A stretch of 53,315 nt of DNA from Gemmatimonadota bacterium (GTDB lineage Bacteria > Gemmatimonadota > Gemmatimonadetes > Longimicrobiales > Gaopeijiaceae). Positions 1 to 6,845 of the stretch are shown piece by piece. Both the position numbers and the translations under genes were made by a program. Numbering within the stretch: position 1 is the stretch's first letter; the number at the start of each line of letters is the position of its first letter. The stretch lies in the NCBI GenBank assembly GCA_009838975.1, contig VXQO01000026.1, positions 1-53,315 on the forward strand. Direction: 5' to 3'. Under the pieces are notes generated by a model. It was not told the DNA's origin and searched no databases. It saw nothing but the letters and a program-made list of their open reading frames with translations.

Positions 1-36
1 GGGCAGGGTGGGGCGGTGGTGGTCGAAGCGCTCTGA
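1..36 (+). CDS. 3' end of an upstream gene (partial)
   Basis: Frame 1 is open from the left edge and stops at TGA (34-36), giving eleven residues ending VVVEAL. The stop lies 27 bases before the next start and just ahead of its ribosome binding site, as expected for the last codons of a preceding gene. The fragment is far too short to identify. Confidence 0.3.
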   Translation, partial: GQGGAVVVEAL

Positions 37-63
37 CAGCGGGGGCGACCGGAGGGTGAGCGG

Positions 64-918
64 ATGAGCGGCAAGGGAACGCTGACTAGGCGGGACTTCG
101 ACGAGGTGATGCGACGGGCGTCCGAGTTGGCCGCCGCGGAGCCGGGCGGGTCGGAGGGGCAGTTCACGGAGGAGGAGCTCGTCCGCATCGGGCGCGAGGT
201 CGGCCTGGCGGATCGTCACGTGCGCCGGGCGCTGCGCGAGTTTCGCACCGGCGGCGGGCAGCTGGTCCGTGGCCGCCGCGGGATGCGTGCGCTTCTGGAG
301 TCGGGAGAGGTCCGTGCGAGCCGCATGGTGGAGCGTCCGCGCGAGCGCATCCGTCGCGAGCTGGACGACTTCATGGTGGGGGGACAGCTCCTGCAACGGG
401 TTCGGCAGCGCGACGACCTGCTGCAGTACCGTCCGGCGATCGACTGGGCGTCGCGGGTAGCGCGGGCCGCGAGTTCGACATCGCGGCAGCACTATGTCGC
501 GGCGTCGCGCCAGGTGGAGGTGCGCCTCGAGGACATGGGCGCGGATTCCACCCAGGTGGACATCGTCGTCGATCCCGGCATGACCGGGAACTACAGGACG
601 GGCGCCGTCCTGGGCGGCGGCCTCGCCGGTGCCGCCGCAGGACTCGGTGCGGGTACCGGACTGGCGCTGCTGGCTTCTCTTCCCATGGCGGCGCTGGGCG
701 GGGTTGCCGCCGGGCTGGCCATCGCGGCGATGGTCGCGGGCATGGTTGCCCAGAGCTTCCGGCGGAGGCTCGGTGAAGTACACCTGGAGGTGGAGGGCAT
801 TCTCGATGGGCTGGAGGATGCCGGAGGGCTGGAGCCGCCTCCCCCGGCGTGGCGGAGGTGGGTGCGTCGCCATTTCCACGGCGTGGCCCGCGAGATGATG
901 GGCAGGGACGACTATTAG
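64..918 (+). CDS. Hypothetical membrane protein with small N-terminal helical domain
   Basis: This 284-residue protein is not a family I can name. The N-terminal 60 residues form a charged helical module (TRRDFDEVM, then FTEEELVRIGREVGLADRHVRRAL) that reads like a short helix-turn-helix or SHOCT-like domain. Residues about 178-226 are glycine/alanine-rich and hydrophobic and could form two membrane passes, followed by a short acidic then basic tail. The ATG is supported by GGAGGG eight bases upstream. It ends 25 bases before the 3-hydroxyacyl-CoA dehydrogenase gene on the same strand, so the two may be co-transcribed. No catalytic motif is visible. A role as a membrane-anchored regulatory or envelope protein is only a guess. 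Confidence 0.7.
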   Translation: MSGKGTLTRRDFDEVMRRASELAAAEPGGSEGQFTEEELVRIGREVGLADRHVRRALREFRTGGGQLVRGRRGMRALLESGEVRASRMVERPRERIRRELDDFMVGGQLLQRVRQRDDLLQYRPAIDWASRVARAASSTSRQHYVAASRQVEVRLEDMGADSTQVDIVVDPGMTGNYRTGAVLGGGLAGAAAGLGAGTGLALLASLPMAALGGVAAGLAIAAMVAGMVAQSFRRRLGEVHLEVEGILDGLEDAGGLEPPPPAWRRWVRRHFHGVAREMMGRDDY

Positions 919-943
919 ACCCCATAGCACGAGGAGACCCGAA

Positions 944-1822
944 TTGGAGATCAGGAAAGTTGGAGTCGCCGGTTGTGGCCTGATGGGCAGCGGCATCGCC
1001 GAAGTGTCCGCGAAGGCCGGTTTCGATGTCGTGGTTCGAGAGGTCGACGACGCCGCGCTGGCAGCTGGAAGGAAACGGGTGGAGAAGTCCCTCGGCCGGG
1101 CCGTGTCGAAGGGCAAGCTCGCCGCCGCCGGGCGCGACGAAGCGCTGGCGCGGATGACATTCACCACCTCCCTCGACCTCTTCGCCGACCGCGACCTGGT
1201 CATCGAGGCGATCGTGGAATCCCTCGACGCCAAGAAGGAGCTCTTCGGCTATCTCGACGAGGTCTGCCCGGCGCAGACGATCTTCGCCTCCAACACCAGT
1301 TCGCTGACCGTGACCGACATGGCGGCCGCCACGGCCCGTCCCGACCGCTTCATCGGCCTCCACTTCTTCAATCCCGTCCCGGTCATGAAGCTGGTCGAAG
1401 TCGTGAGGACGATCGTGACCAGCCGGGAGACCTTCGACGCCGTCTACGCCTTTTCCGCGAAGGTGGGCAAGACGCCGATCGCGGCGAAGGACAACTCGGG
1501 GTTCGTGGTCAATCTCCTCCTCGTGCCCTACATCCTCGATGCGATCCGGCAGGTGGAACGGGGCGTCGCCACGATCGAGGACATCGACAAGGCGATGACA
1601 CTCGGGTGCGGATACCCGATGGGGCCGTTCGTGCTTGGGGACTTCGTGGGGGTCGACACTCTGTACCGGGTGGCGGAGATCATGTACGAGGAATACCGCG
1701 AAGAACGGTATGCCGCGCCGCCGCTATTGAAGCGGCTTGTAACGATGGGACGCTACGGAAGGAAGACGGGTGCCGGGTTCTACGACTGGACGCCCGACGG
1801 GCCGGTCCCCTTGAAGTTGTAG
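944..1822 (+). CDS. 3-hydroxyacyl-CoA (3-hydroxybutyryl-CoA) dehydrogenase
   Basis: The 292-residue protein should oxidise (S)-3-hydroxyacyl-CoA to 3-ketoacyl-CoA with NAD+, in fatty-acid beta-oxidation or butyrate/PHB-type metabolism in the cytoplasm. The Rossmann glycine motif GCGLMG is at residues 10-15. NTSS is at 117-120, the catalytic pair is His140 (GLHFFNPVPVMKLVE) and Glu152, and Asn190 follows. The length matches the stand-alone monofunctional enzyme rather than FadB fusions. The start is TTG, chosen because GAGGAG lies eight bases upstream and the Rossmann strand begins at once. An enoyl-CoA hydratase gene 4 kb downstream supplies the preceding beta-oxidation step, though it is not in the same operon. 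It converges on rpsU with a 25-base gap. Confidence 0.93.
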   Translation: MEIRKVGVAGCGLMGSGIAEVSAKAGFDVVVREVDDAALAAGRKRVEKSLGRAVSKGKLAAAGRDEALARMTFTTSLDLFADRDLVIEAIVESLDAKKELFGYLDEVCPAQTIFASNTSSLTVTDMAAATARPDRFIGLHFFNPVPVMKLVEVVRTIVTSRETFDAVYAFSAKVGKTPIAAKDNSGFVVNLLLVPYILDAIRQVERGVATIEDIDKAMTLGCGYPMGPFVLGDFVGVDTLYRVAEIMYEEYREERYAAPPLLKRLVTMGRYGRKTGAGFYDWTPDGPVPLKL

Positions 1823-1847
1823 TCGCCGGGCCAGGGCGGCGACAGCC

Positions 1848-2042
1848 CTACCGGCGGATGCGGCGCTGGCGCCTGCGCTCCCTCCGGATTGCCGCTTCCC
1901 GCTTCCGCTTCCGCTGAGCGCTCGGCTTCTCGTAGAACCGGCGCTTGCGCAGCTCCGAATACAGTCCGGACCGCTGCACCTTCCGCTTGAACCTGCGAAG
2001 TGCCCTCTCCAGGCTCTCGTTTTCCTTGACGAAGACTTCCAA
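1848..2042 (-). CDS. rpsU: 30S ribosomal protein S21
   Basis: This is a 64-residue very basic protein with the S21 core ([17 protein letters not shown], then [13 protein letters not shown]) and an arginine-rich C-terminal tail. S21 binds the small ribosomal subunit near the anti-Shine-Dalgarno region of 16S rRNA. A GTG at 2051 would add three residues (MIW), but the ribosome binding site AGAGGGG overlaps that codon. TTG at 2042 sits about ten bases from the site and gives the usual family start (M-E-V-F-V-K-E-N), so I chose TTG. The upstream region carries a sigma-70-like promoter and a long structured leader, listed separately. Confidence 0.93.
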   Translation of the reverse strand: MEVFVKENESLERALRRFKRKVQRSGLYSELRKRRFYEKPSAQRKRKREAAIRRERRRQRRIRR

Positions 2043-2092
2043 CCAGATCACCCCTCTTTGAGGTACCGCCTCGGTGGAGTTTGTGTGAGCGC

Positions 2093-2140
2093 CCGTCGGT
2101 ATCCAAAGGGTCGATCCCCCCCGGGGGGTCGGTCCGACGG
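2093..2140 (-). promoter_or_regulatory. Stem-loop in the rpsU 5' leader
   Basis: Two 7-base arms, CCGTCGG (2093-2099) and CCGACGG (2134-2140), are exact reverse complements. They enclose a further C7/G6 run at 2116-2128. If transcription of rpsU starts at the predicted promoter, this lies in its roughly 120-base leader. Ribosomal-protein leaders are often autoregulatory, but no known S21 leader motif was matched, so function is inferred. Confidence 0.45.
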
Positions 2141-2171
2141 CGTACCCAGGAACGCTCGGGAGCAGACCTTA

Positions 2172-2201
2172 ACAATAGAGCCAGCCACGGATTCGTGGCA
2201 A
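2172..2201 (-). promoter_or_regulatory. Sigma-70-like promoter for rpsU
   Basis: On the minus strand TTGCCA (2201-2196) and TATTGT (2177-2172) are separated by 18 bases. The first has 5 of 6 matches to the -35 consensus and the second 4 of 6 to the -10. The predicted start near 2165 leaves a leader of about 120 bases before rpsU. It stands back to back with the plus-strand promoter at 2228. Confidence 0.5.
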
Positions 2202-2227
2202 CCCGGGAGCTGTCTCGACGGTTCTCC

Positions 2228-2257
2228 TTGCCATGCCCGGAAACATTTGCTTATGAT
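2228..2257 (+). promoter_or_regulatory. Sigma-70-like promoter for the gene at 2326
   Basis: TTGCCA (2228-2233) and TATGAT (2252-2257) are spaced by 18 bases, each matching the consensus at 5 of 6 positions. Transcription would begin near 2264, about 60 bases before the first ATG of the downstream gene. It is among the best promoter matches in the window and is divergent from the rpsU promoter. Confidence 0.6.
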
Positions 2258-2325
2258 ACGGGCCCCTCGGAAAACACCCGTCAGGCGCCCGACGCGCCGC
2301 CGCACCTTTCCAAACGGGCCGGAAC

Positions 2326-3228
2326 ATGCAAAGCCGGAACACGCTGAGCGCCAACAGGACGGAAGGCCGCCCCGATGCAATGGCCGATGTGCCGGGGATC
2401 TGCGAACTGCCGCTGACGCGAGGTGTGGTGCAGTATCGCGATGTTCACGAACTCTACCACCCGGGCGGCCGCATCCGCGACATCGGCCTGGCAGTGATCC
2501 TCTCGGGGCGCTTCGCATCGTCGGTGCGGGCCGTCGACCTGGGCTCGGCCGACGTGAAGTACCTCAACCTCACCTCCGAACTGGTCATCCTGGACTGGGT
2601 GTACGACCCTACGCTGATGCACCTCAGGCGACTCAGCGACGCGGCCGAGAGGAATCCGTCTTCGGGGGACAGGCTTCGGCGCTACTGCTTCGACCTGGCG
2701 CTTCGGGTTCTCAACAGGCGGGGCTTCACGCCGCTCACGCGACCGATCCTCCTGCGGATCGGCTTCCGGGACGTGTGTCAGGACCTGGATCTGCACGAGA
2801 GCACGGTGGTGCGGATCATCACCGGCTCCGACAGGCTTACGAGGGTCCATCTCGACTACGAAGCGAACACTCTCGTATTCCGCACCGCACGGCGACCCGT
2901 GGACGACGAGTTCACGGGGGCGCTGGCGCAGGCCTTTCCGGGATTGCAGCCGGAGCGGCAGAACGGGTTGGACGCGGATGGCTGTGGAACCTGCCGTATC
3001 CGTCTCGGAATCCCCGTCACCTTCTCGGAACTGCGGGGGTGCATTCAGGTGATGCGCCGAGGCCTTGGTCATCTGGTGGCCCGCTTCGAGCCTCGGCGCT
3101 TTCGTGAGGTTCGCGGACTTGTCTCGACCTTTGGAGCACGGGCGACGCTAGACCGGCTGAGCTTCGCCGAGCCGGTCGGCGGTGATACGGTCGGCACGGC
3201 GGAAGGCCTCGCCATGTCGGTGCACTGA
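2326..3228 (+). CDS. Hypothetical protein with sigma-54-like helix-turn-helix
   Basis: This 300-residue protein is not confidently recognised. A central segment (about residues 122-190) runs TPLTRPILLRIGFRDVCQDL then DLHESTVVRII. That resembles the DNA-binding helix-turn-helix of sigma-54, where LHESTVSR is the recognition-helix signature. The classic sigma-54 core-binding repeats, Gln-rich N-terminus and RpoN box are not seen, so it is not a normal RpoN. It could be a degenerate or domesticated relative, or chance convergence. ATG 2326 has no clear ribosome binding site; ATG 2380 (282 residues) has GGAAGG 13 bases upstream and is an alternative. It lies 21 bases before the next gene, with a good promoter upstream. 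Confidence 0.6.
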   Translation: MQSRNTLSANRTEGRPDAMADVPGICELPLTRGVVQYRDVHELYHPGGRIRDIGLAVILSGRFASSVRAVDLGSADVKYLNLTSELVILDWVYDPTLMHLRRLSDAAERNPSSGDRLRRYCFDLALRVLNRRGFTPLTRPILLRIGFRDVCQDLDLHESTVVRIITGSDRLTRVHLDYEANTLVFRTARRPVDDEFTGALAQAFPGLQPERQNGLDADGCGTCRIRLGIPVTFSELRGCIQVMRRGLGHLVARFEPRRFREVRGLVSTFGARATLDRLSFAEPVGGDTVGTAEGLAMSVH

Positions 3229-3249
3229 CCGTCCGCAAAGGGGGCTGGA

Positions 3250-3837
3250 ATGCAGCAACAGGCATGGTGGAATGGAGCGACGAGGCGAAACGACGTGCCC
3301 CTCGAGACTCCGGAGGTCCTGTACCTGCGATACCAGTGCTATCGGCGTCGGCAGGTCACCAGACTGCTGCACCTCGTGCCCCGGGATGCGATCAGGGAAC
3401 TGTACGGACAGGCACGCGCCTGGGCGAGCGAGCGAGGACTCCACGACGCCCGCGACCCGATGGCCACGCTCAGTGCCTTCGCGGAGCATCTGCTGCCCCT
3501 GCCGTCCTTCGAAGTCTGGCAGGAGGATCGGGCGCGGCATCCGCTCAGCCACATCGAGGATGGTGGAGAAGATCCCCGGTCGGATGAGATGGTTCTGCCA
3601 CGCCGCTTGGAGGACCGGCGCTTTCACTATGGAGGCCGGAGCTGGACTGCCTCGCTCAACGTCTTCCGGGACGGAGCCATGTGGCGCGGGTTTCTGAGAT
3701 TCCGCGAAGTCGGCCGCGGTCGCCGCTATCACACGGCCAACATCTTCCTGGAAGAGACCGCGAGGAAGGTACGCCAGAGGTTCCGGGAGTTCGACCGGGG
3801 GACTTTGGGGGCGTTCCTGCGGTCGGTTCTGCCCTGA
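3250..3837 (+). CDS. Hypothetical protein related to the small protein at 4640
   Basis: This is a 195-residue soluble protein of unknown function. Its N-terminal half (EVLYLRYQCYRRRQVTRLL, a Pro-Arg-Asp-Ala-Ile-Arg-Glu-Leu helix, then LPSFEVWQEDR) lines up with most of the protein at 4640-4987 (SVLRAKYRDYC..., LPEFEEWALEYR). The two therefore appear to share a domain. The C-terminal half has beta-rich, aromatic and basic character (FHYGGRSWTASLNVFRDGAMW) and is absent from the shorter relative. The start is well supported by AAAGGGGG six bases before ATG. It probably forms a two-gene operon with the sigma-54-like gene, ending at a terminator-like hairpin just downstream. Confidence 0.7.
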   Translation: MQQQAWWNGATRRNDVPLETPEVLYLRYQCYRRRQVTRLLHLVPRDAIRELYGQARAWASERGLHDARDPMATLSAFAEHLLPLPSFEVWQEDRARHPLSHIEDGGEDPRSDEMVLPRRLEDRRFHYGGRSWTASLNVFRDGAMWRGFLRFREVGRGRRYHTANIFLEETARKVRQRFREFDRGTLGAFLRSVLP

Positions 3838-3857
3838 GGCACCGCGAATCGGGCCAT

Positions 3858-3888
3858 CCGCCGCGCGACGCGGCAGCGGTGCGTTTTT
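3858..3888 (+). terminator. Terminator-like hairpin
   Basis: The stem GCCGCG (3860-3865) / CGCGGC (3869-3874) has a three-base loop and can extend outward through CCGC/GCGG. A run of five T follows at 3884-3888. It begins about 20 bases after the stop codon at 3837. The T run is nine bases beyond the stem, which weakens it as an intrinsic terminator. The T run also pairs with a following A run (TTTTT-CGGC-AAAAA, 3884-3897). Confidence 0.45.
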
Positions 3889-4039
3889 CGGCAAAAATCT
3901 GTTCCCGAATGCGCTGTCCTCGCGCAGTTTCGAGTCCTCGCAAACGCTTATCAGCATCACACTTAGCGTGTATCGAAACGGTCACCGCCACCCTCGGTGG
4001 TCATCACGGAAACAGGTGATTAGGGAAACTGTATACATT

Positions 4040-4070
4040 TCGTAACACATTGTGGTGCAACAAGTTACGA
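4040..4070. promoter_or_regulatory. 31-bp dyad (operator-like)
   Basis: TCGTAAC (4040-4046) and GTTACGA (4064-4070) are exact reverse complements. Inside them TTG (4050-4052) and CAA (4058-4060) also mirror each other, leaving a five-base centre. This two-tiered symmetry is typical of a dimeric regulator site. It lies 156 bases before the ribbon-helix-helix-like gene. The binding protein is unknown. Confidence 0.45.
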
Positions 4071-4225
4071 GAACCGCCGGTACTTCCGCCGTTTGCTTGC
4101 GGACCTCTCCTTGGGAGTGTACCCTATGTGTCGGCACCATTGAGTGTGGATCGGCCCCCTGAAGGCGTGGGAGTTCCTTCTCAACGGTTCATCATCCTCG
4201 AATTCAAAGGGTTTCCTCCGCCGCA

Positions 4226-4456
4226 ATGGGTAACTTGCACATGTGGAACACGCGGTCAGTACACCTGAGTGTCCGTCTCCCGAACGATGTTGCTTCCGAA
4301 GCCGAGGAGGCGCAGCGCACGGATCCCGACTTCCTTAGCCGCGTGATTCAGTATGGGCTTACCAGGCGGTCGATCTACCGCCGACTCAGGGAGGAAGAGA
4401 GTCGCGGTCCGGAAGCGATGTCCGGGGATTCCGTCACCGGATTCGTCCAGCCGTAG
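4226..4456 (+). CDS. Small ribbon-helix-helix-like protein
   Basis: This 76-residue protein has a short basic beta-like segment (VHLSVRLPNDVASEAEEAQ) followed by two helices (DFLSRVIQYGLTRRSIYRRLREE), the order seen in ribbon-helix-helix DNA-binding proteins. That family often acts as an antitoxin or autorepressor, and the palindrome at 4040-4070 upstream would suit autoregulation. Both points are inference. No clear ribosome binding site precedes ATG 4226; ATG 4241 is a possible alternative. No toxin-like gene is directly adjacent. The following small gene at 4640 is the nearest partner candidate. Confidence 0.6.
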   Translation: MGNLHMWNTRSVHLSVRLPNDVASEAEEAQRTDPDFLSRVIQYGLTRRSIYRRLREEESRGPEAMSGDSVTGFVQP

Positions 4457-4639
4457 CTGCGGGCCACCCCTGCAAGGCGCACCCTGCTACAACACGGACG
4501 CGCTTGCGCAGGGAATCAGATGAGGTTGCCGGCAGTAAACGTTTGATCCAATCGTCGCTATATTCACGTAGCGGTCGGCCTTGCGGTGCAGGTTCGCACG
4601 TGGGTGGATTGCCCCTTCGGGAGCGGGCGAGGATCAACT

Positions 4640-4987
4640 ATGGAGCGTCAGGACGGAGAATCGGTCCTTCGGGCGAAGTACAGAGACTATTGCTCCGCCC
4701 GAGTTGCTGACGCAATCCTGTCTCTGTCGCCGGAAGAGATCTACTCTCTCGCAAGGTCCGAGGCGCGTTCGATCGGACACATGGTGCCGGACAGCTACAA
4801 CGAGGCGATCCGCCTGGCCACGGGCAGGATCCGGAACCGTCTGGCGTTGCCCGAGTTCGAGGAATGGGCGCTGGAGTACCGAAACGACCCGGACAGGTTC
4901 GACCCCTACATCCTCGGACTCTGGAAGTCGGAAGAGCCTCCATCGTCTCCTCCGCCGACAAGCTCCGACCCGCCTGAAGATTCCTGA
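4640..4987 (+). CDS. Small hypothetical protein, paralogue of the 3250 gene product
   Basis: This 115-residue acidic protein has two helical blocks (SVLRAKYRDYCSARVADAIL and PEEIYSLARSEARSIG) and a motif LALPEFEEWALEYRNDPDRF shared in outline with the protein at 3250-3837. The C-terminus is a Pro/Ser-rich tail. The start ATG 4640 is chosen because GAGGA lies six bases upstream; an upstream GTG (4586) would add 18 residues with no homology. The function is unknown. It follows the ribbon-helix-helix-like gene by 183 bases in which I see no other gene, and converges on infA. Confidence 0.7.
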   Translation: MERQDGESVLRAKYRDYCSARVADAILSLSPEEIYSLARSEARSIGHMVPDSYNEAIRLATGRIRNRLALPEFEEWALEYRNDPDRFDPYILGLWKSEEPPSSPPPTSSDPPEDS

Positions 4988-5008
4988 GAAGGAAGTACCC
5001 GCGGGGCC

Positions 5009-5027
5009 GACCGCAACGATGCGGGTC
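5009..5027. terminator. Possible hairpin between convergent genes
   Basis: GACCGCA (5009-5015) pairs with TGCGGGTC (5020-5027) with one bulged G, between the 4640 gene and infA, which converge here. There is no T run on either side, so Rho-independent termination is doubtful. Confidence 0.25.
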
Positions 5028-5040
5028 GCGCGGGGGCAAC

Positions 5041-5256
5041 CTACTTATAGCGGTAGGTCACCCTGCCCCGGGTCAGGTCGTACGGTGACATCTCCACCTT
5101 GACCCGGTCTCCAGCCAGCACCCGGATGTAGAATTTCCTCATCTTGCCCGAGAGATAGGCCAGTATCTCATGGCCGTTCTCGAGCTTCACCCTGAAGTTC
5201 GCATTGGGAAGCACCTCGGTTACGGTGCCTTCCATCTCGATCGCGTCGTTCGCCAA
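5041..5256 (-). CDS. infA: Translation initiation factor IF-1
   Basis: This 71-residue OB-fold protein carries the IF-1 sequence [19 protein letters not shown], then [17 protein letters not shown] and [17 protein letters not shown]-1 binds the ribosomal A site during initiation. The frame is open far upstream, but the family begins a few residues before IEMEG. TTG 5256 gives [10 protein letters not shown] and has AGAGG ten bases ahead, so it is taken as the start. The gene lies 38 bases downstream of ssb on the same strand and is probably co-transcribed with it. infA is more often found beside ribosomal-protein genes, so this pairing is less usual. Confidence 0.95.
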   Translation of the reverse strand: MANDAIEMEGTVTEVLPNANFRVKLENGHEILAYLSGKMRKFYIRVLAGDRVKVEMSPYDLTRGRVTYRYK

Positions 5257-5294
5257 GAATCGCTTTCCTCTGCTGAGCTGCCTGCCCGGACCTG

Positions 5295-5729
5295 CTAGAA
5301 CGGGAGGTCGTCGTCCGGTTGGGATATCGGGGGTTTCCGGGCCGGTTGACGGTACCCGCCTCCCGTACCCTGAGGTTCGGCCGCGCCACGACCGCCGCTC
5401 GATCCGAGCATGATCATCTCGTTGACGATGATGTCGGTCCAGTAGCGGGTACCTCCCTGGTCGTCCTGGGTCTGGGAGTACTCGATGCGGCCCTCCACGA
5501 AGAGCCGGTCGCCCTTGTTGACCCACTGTTCGACCACATCGACCAGGCGACCGAAGAAGGTCAGGCGGTGCCACTGGGTCCGCTCCTGCTGCTGCCCCGA
5601 TCGGTCGGCGAAGGAGCGGCTTGTGGCCAGGGACAGTTTGGCCACCCTGGTTCCGGACGGCGTGGTGCGAACGTCGGGGTCGCCGCCGACGTTGCCGATC
5701 AGGGTCGCCTTGTTCAGAGAACGTGCCAT
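5295..5729 (-). CDS. ssb: Single-stranded DNA-binding protein
   Basis: The 144-residue protein has the SSB OB-fold ([51 protein letters not shown]). A Gly/Gln/Pro-rich linker of about 25 residues follows, then the acidic C-terminal tip DDDLPF that recruits repair and replication partners. It coats single-stranded DNA as a tetramer. The start ATG is preceded by GAGGAA close upstream. It is separated by 222 bases from the divergent enoyl-CoA hydratase gene; that gap contains two short hairpins (GGCGG-CTGAA-CCGCC near 5786, and GACGCC...GGCGTC at 5878-5896) but no gene. It probably forms an operon with infA. Confidence 0.95.
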   Translation of the reverse strand: MARSLNKATLIGNVGGDPDVRTTPSGTRVAKLSLATSRSFADRSGQQQERTQWHRLTFFGRLVDVVEQWVNKGDRLFVEGRIEYSQTQDDQGGTRYWTDIIVNEMIMLGSSGGRGAAEPQGTGGGYRQPARKPPISQPDDDLPF

Positions 5730-5951
5730 GGTTCCTCGGGTACCGGTGATTCGTGGAGTCCCACCGAAGGGAGAAGCAAGGTAAGACAGGGGCGGCTGAA
5801 CCGCCACGTCCCGGCGATCATTGTGCCTCATCCGTTCTGGCCACCTCTCGCTCCCGACCCTAGCTTCCCGTGTGCCCGACGCCGGTGTATGGCGTCCGTG
5901 CCGGGCCCTCTGCCACGGTTCCGTTCCCGGGACCCCCATCGACAGGTAGCA

Positions 5952-6737
5952 ATGAGCGAGAACAGGTACGTCCGGACCCGAATCGACGACGTGATCGCCA
6001 CGGTCATCATCGACCGGCAGTCCAAGTTGAACGCGCTGAACCCGCAGGTCGTGGCCGAGATCGATGGCGCGTTCGCGGCGCTGAGGGACGAAGGCAGCGT
6101 GCGGGCGGTGATCCTCACCGGCGCCGGGGACAAGGCTTTCGTGGCGGGGGCGGACATCGGGGTGCTGGCCCGGATGGACCCGCTGAGCGGCGTAGGCGTC
6201 AGCCGGGAGGGACAGGACATTCTGCGGCGGATCGAGCTGTTCCCGAAACCCGTCATCGCCGCCGTGGGAGGCTACGCGCTTGGAGGCGGGTGCGAACTTG
6301 CCCTGGCCTGTCACCTGCGGGTGGCAAGCGACCGAGCCCGCTTCGGCCTTCCGGAAGTGAGCCTCGGGATCATCCCCGGCTACGGAGGGACGGTTCGGCT
6401 CACCCGTGTCGTGGGACTGGGCCGGGCGGTGGAAATGATTCTGTCGGGCGACATGATCGATGCGCAGAGGGCGGCGGAGATCGGCCTCGCGAATCTGGTC
6501 GTTCCCCACGACGAACTTCTCGAACGCACGCGGACCTTCGCCGGGCGCATTACCCGGAACGCTCCGGTAGCGCTGGAGATGGCTCTGAAATCCATCTATC
6601 AGGCCGTCGAAAGCCCCATGGATCAGGCGCAGGCGACCGAGGCGACCATGTTCGGTCTGCTGGCTTCCACCGCCGACATGAAGGAGGGAATGGCGGCCTT
6701 TCTCGAGAAGCGGAAGGCGCGGTTCTCGGGCCGCTGA
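5952..6737 (+). CDS. Enoyl-CoA hydratase/isomerase family protein
   Basis: This 261-residue crotonase-fold enzyme probably hydrates 2-enoyl-CoA in beta-oxidation. Oxyanion-hole segments are FVAGADIG (63-70) and GYALGGGCELA (107-117). Both catalytic acids of enoyl-CoA hydratase are in place, Glu115 and Glu135 (FGLPEVSLGIIPGYGG). Length and the C-terminal block (EGMAAFLEKRKARFSG) are normal for FadB1x/PaaF-type hydratases. AGGT lies six bases before the ATG. Substrate chain length cannot be read from sequence. The 3-hydroxyacyl-CoA dehydrogenase at 944 would use its product. Confidence 0.92.
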   Translation: MSENRYVRTRIDDVIATVIIDRQSKLNALNPQVVAEIDGAFAALRDEGSVRAVILTGAGDKAFVAGADIGVLARMDPLSGVGVSREGQDILRRIELFPKPVIAAVGGYALGGGCELALACHLRVASDRARFGLPEVSLGIIPGYGGTVRLTRVVGLGRAVEMILSGDMIDAQRAAEIGLANLVVPHDELLERTRTFAGRITRNAPVALEMALKSIYQAVESPMDQAQATEATMFGLLASTADMKEGMAAFLEKRKARFSGR

Positions 6738-6798
6738 TACCCAGGCGAAACGGGTGCCTGCAGGGGGCCTGCCGACATGAGAGATCGGGGGCGGATCC

Positions 6799-6807
6799 TG
6801 TTATATT
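6799..6807 (+). promoter_or_regulatory. Extended -10 promoter for recF-dciA-gyrB
   Basis: TGTTATATT (6799-6807) fits the extended -10 pattern TGnTATAAT with one mismatch. No good -35 box lies upstream, which is common for extended -10 promoters. Transcription would begin near 6814, giving a leader of about 30 bases before recF. Confidence 0.4.
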
Positions 6808-6845
6808 GAAAGGATGCACGGAATACCCCGTCTCCGTCCCCGTTC

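Larger units (their letters stand above)
3838..4225. other. 388-base intergenic region rich in inverted repeats
   Basis: No coding frame here looks real. Besides the terminator-like hairpin it holds CCACC-CTC-GGTGG (3988-4000) and the 31-bp dyad listed separately. There is also a weak promoter-like pair TTGCGG (about 4098-4103) and TACCCT (about 4121-4126) with a 17-base spacer, ahead of the small gene at 4226. The stretch from about 3950 to 4070 is visibly richer in A/T than its surroundings. Confidence 0.4.

Noticed and set aside
4130..4160. DnaA box / replication origin near recF-gyrB
   Set aside because: A single TGTGGATCG-like match and no cluster of boxes or AT-rich unwinding element was seen.
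5257..5574. Longer upstream extension of the infA frame
   Set aside because: It would overlap ssb and add residues never found in IF-1; TTG 5256 has a proper ribosome binding site.
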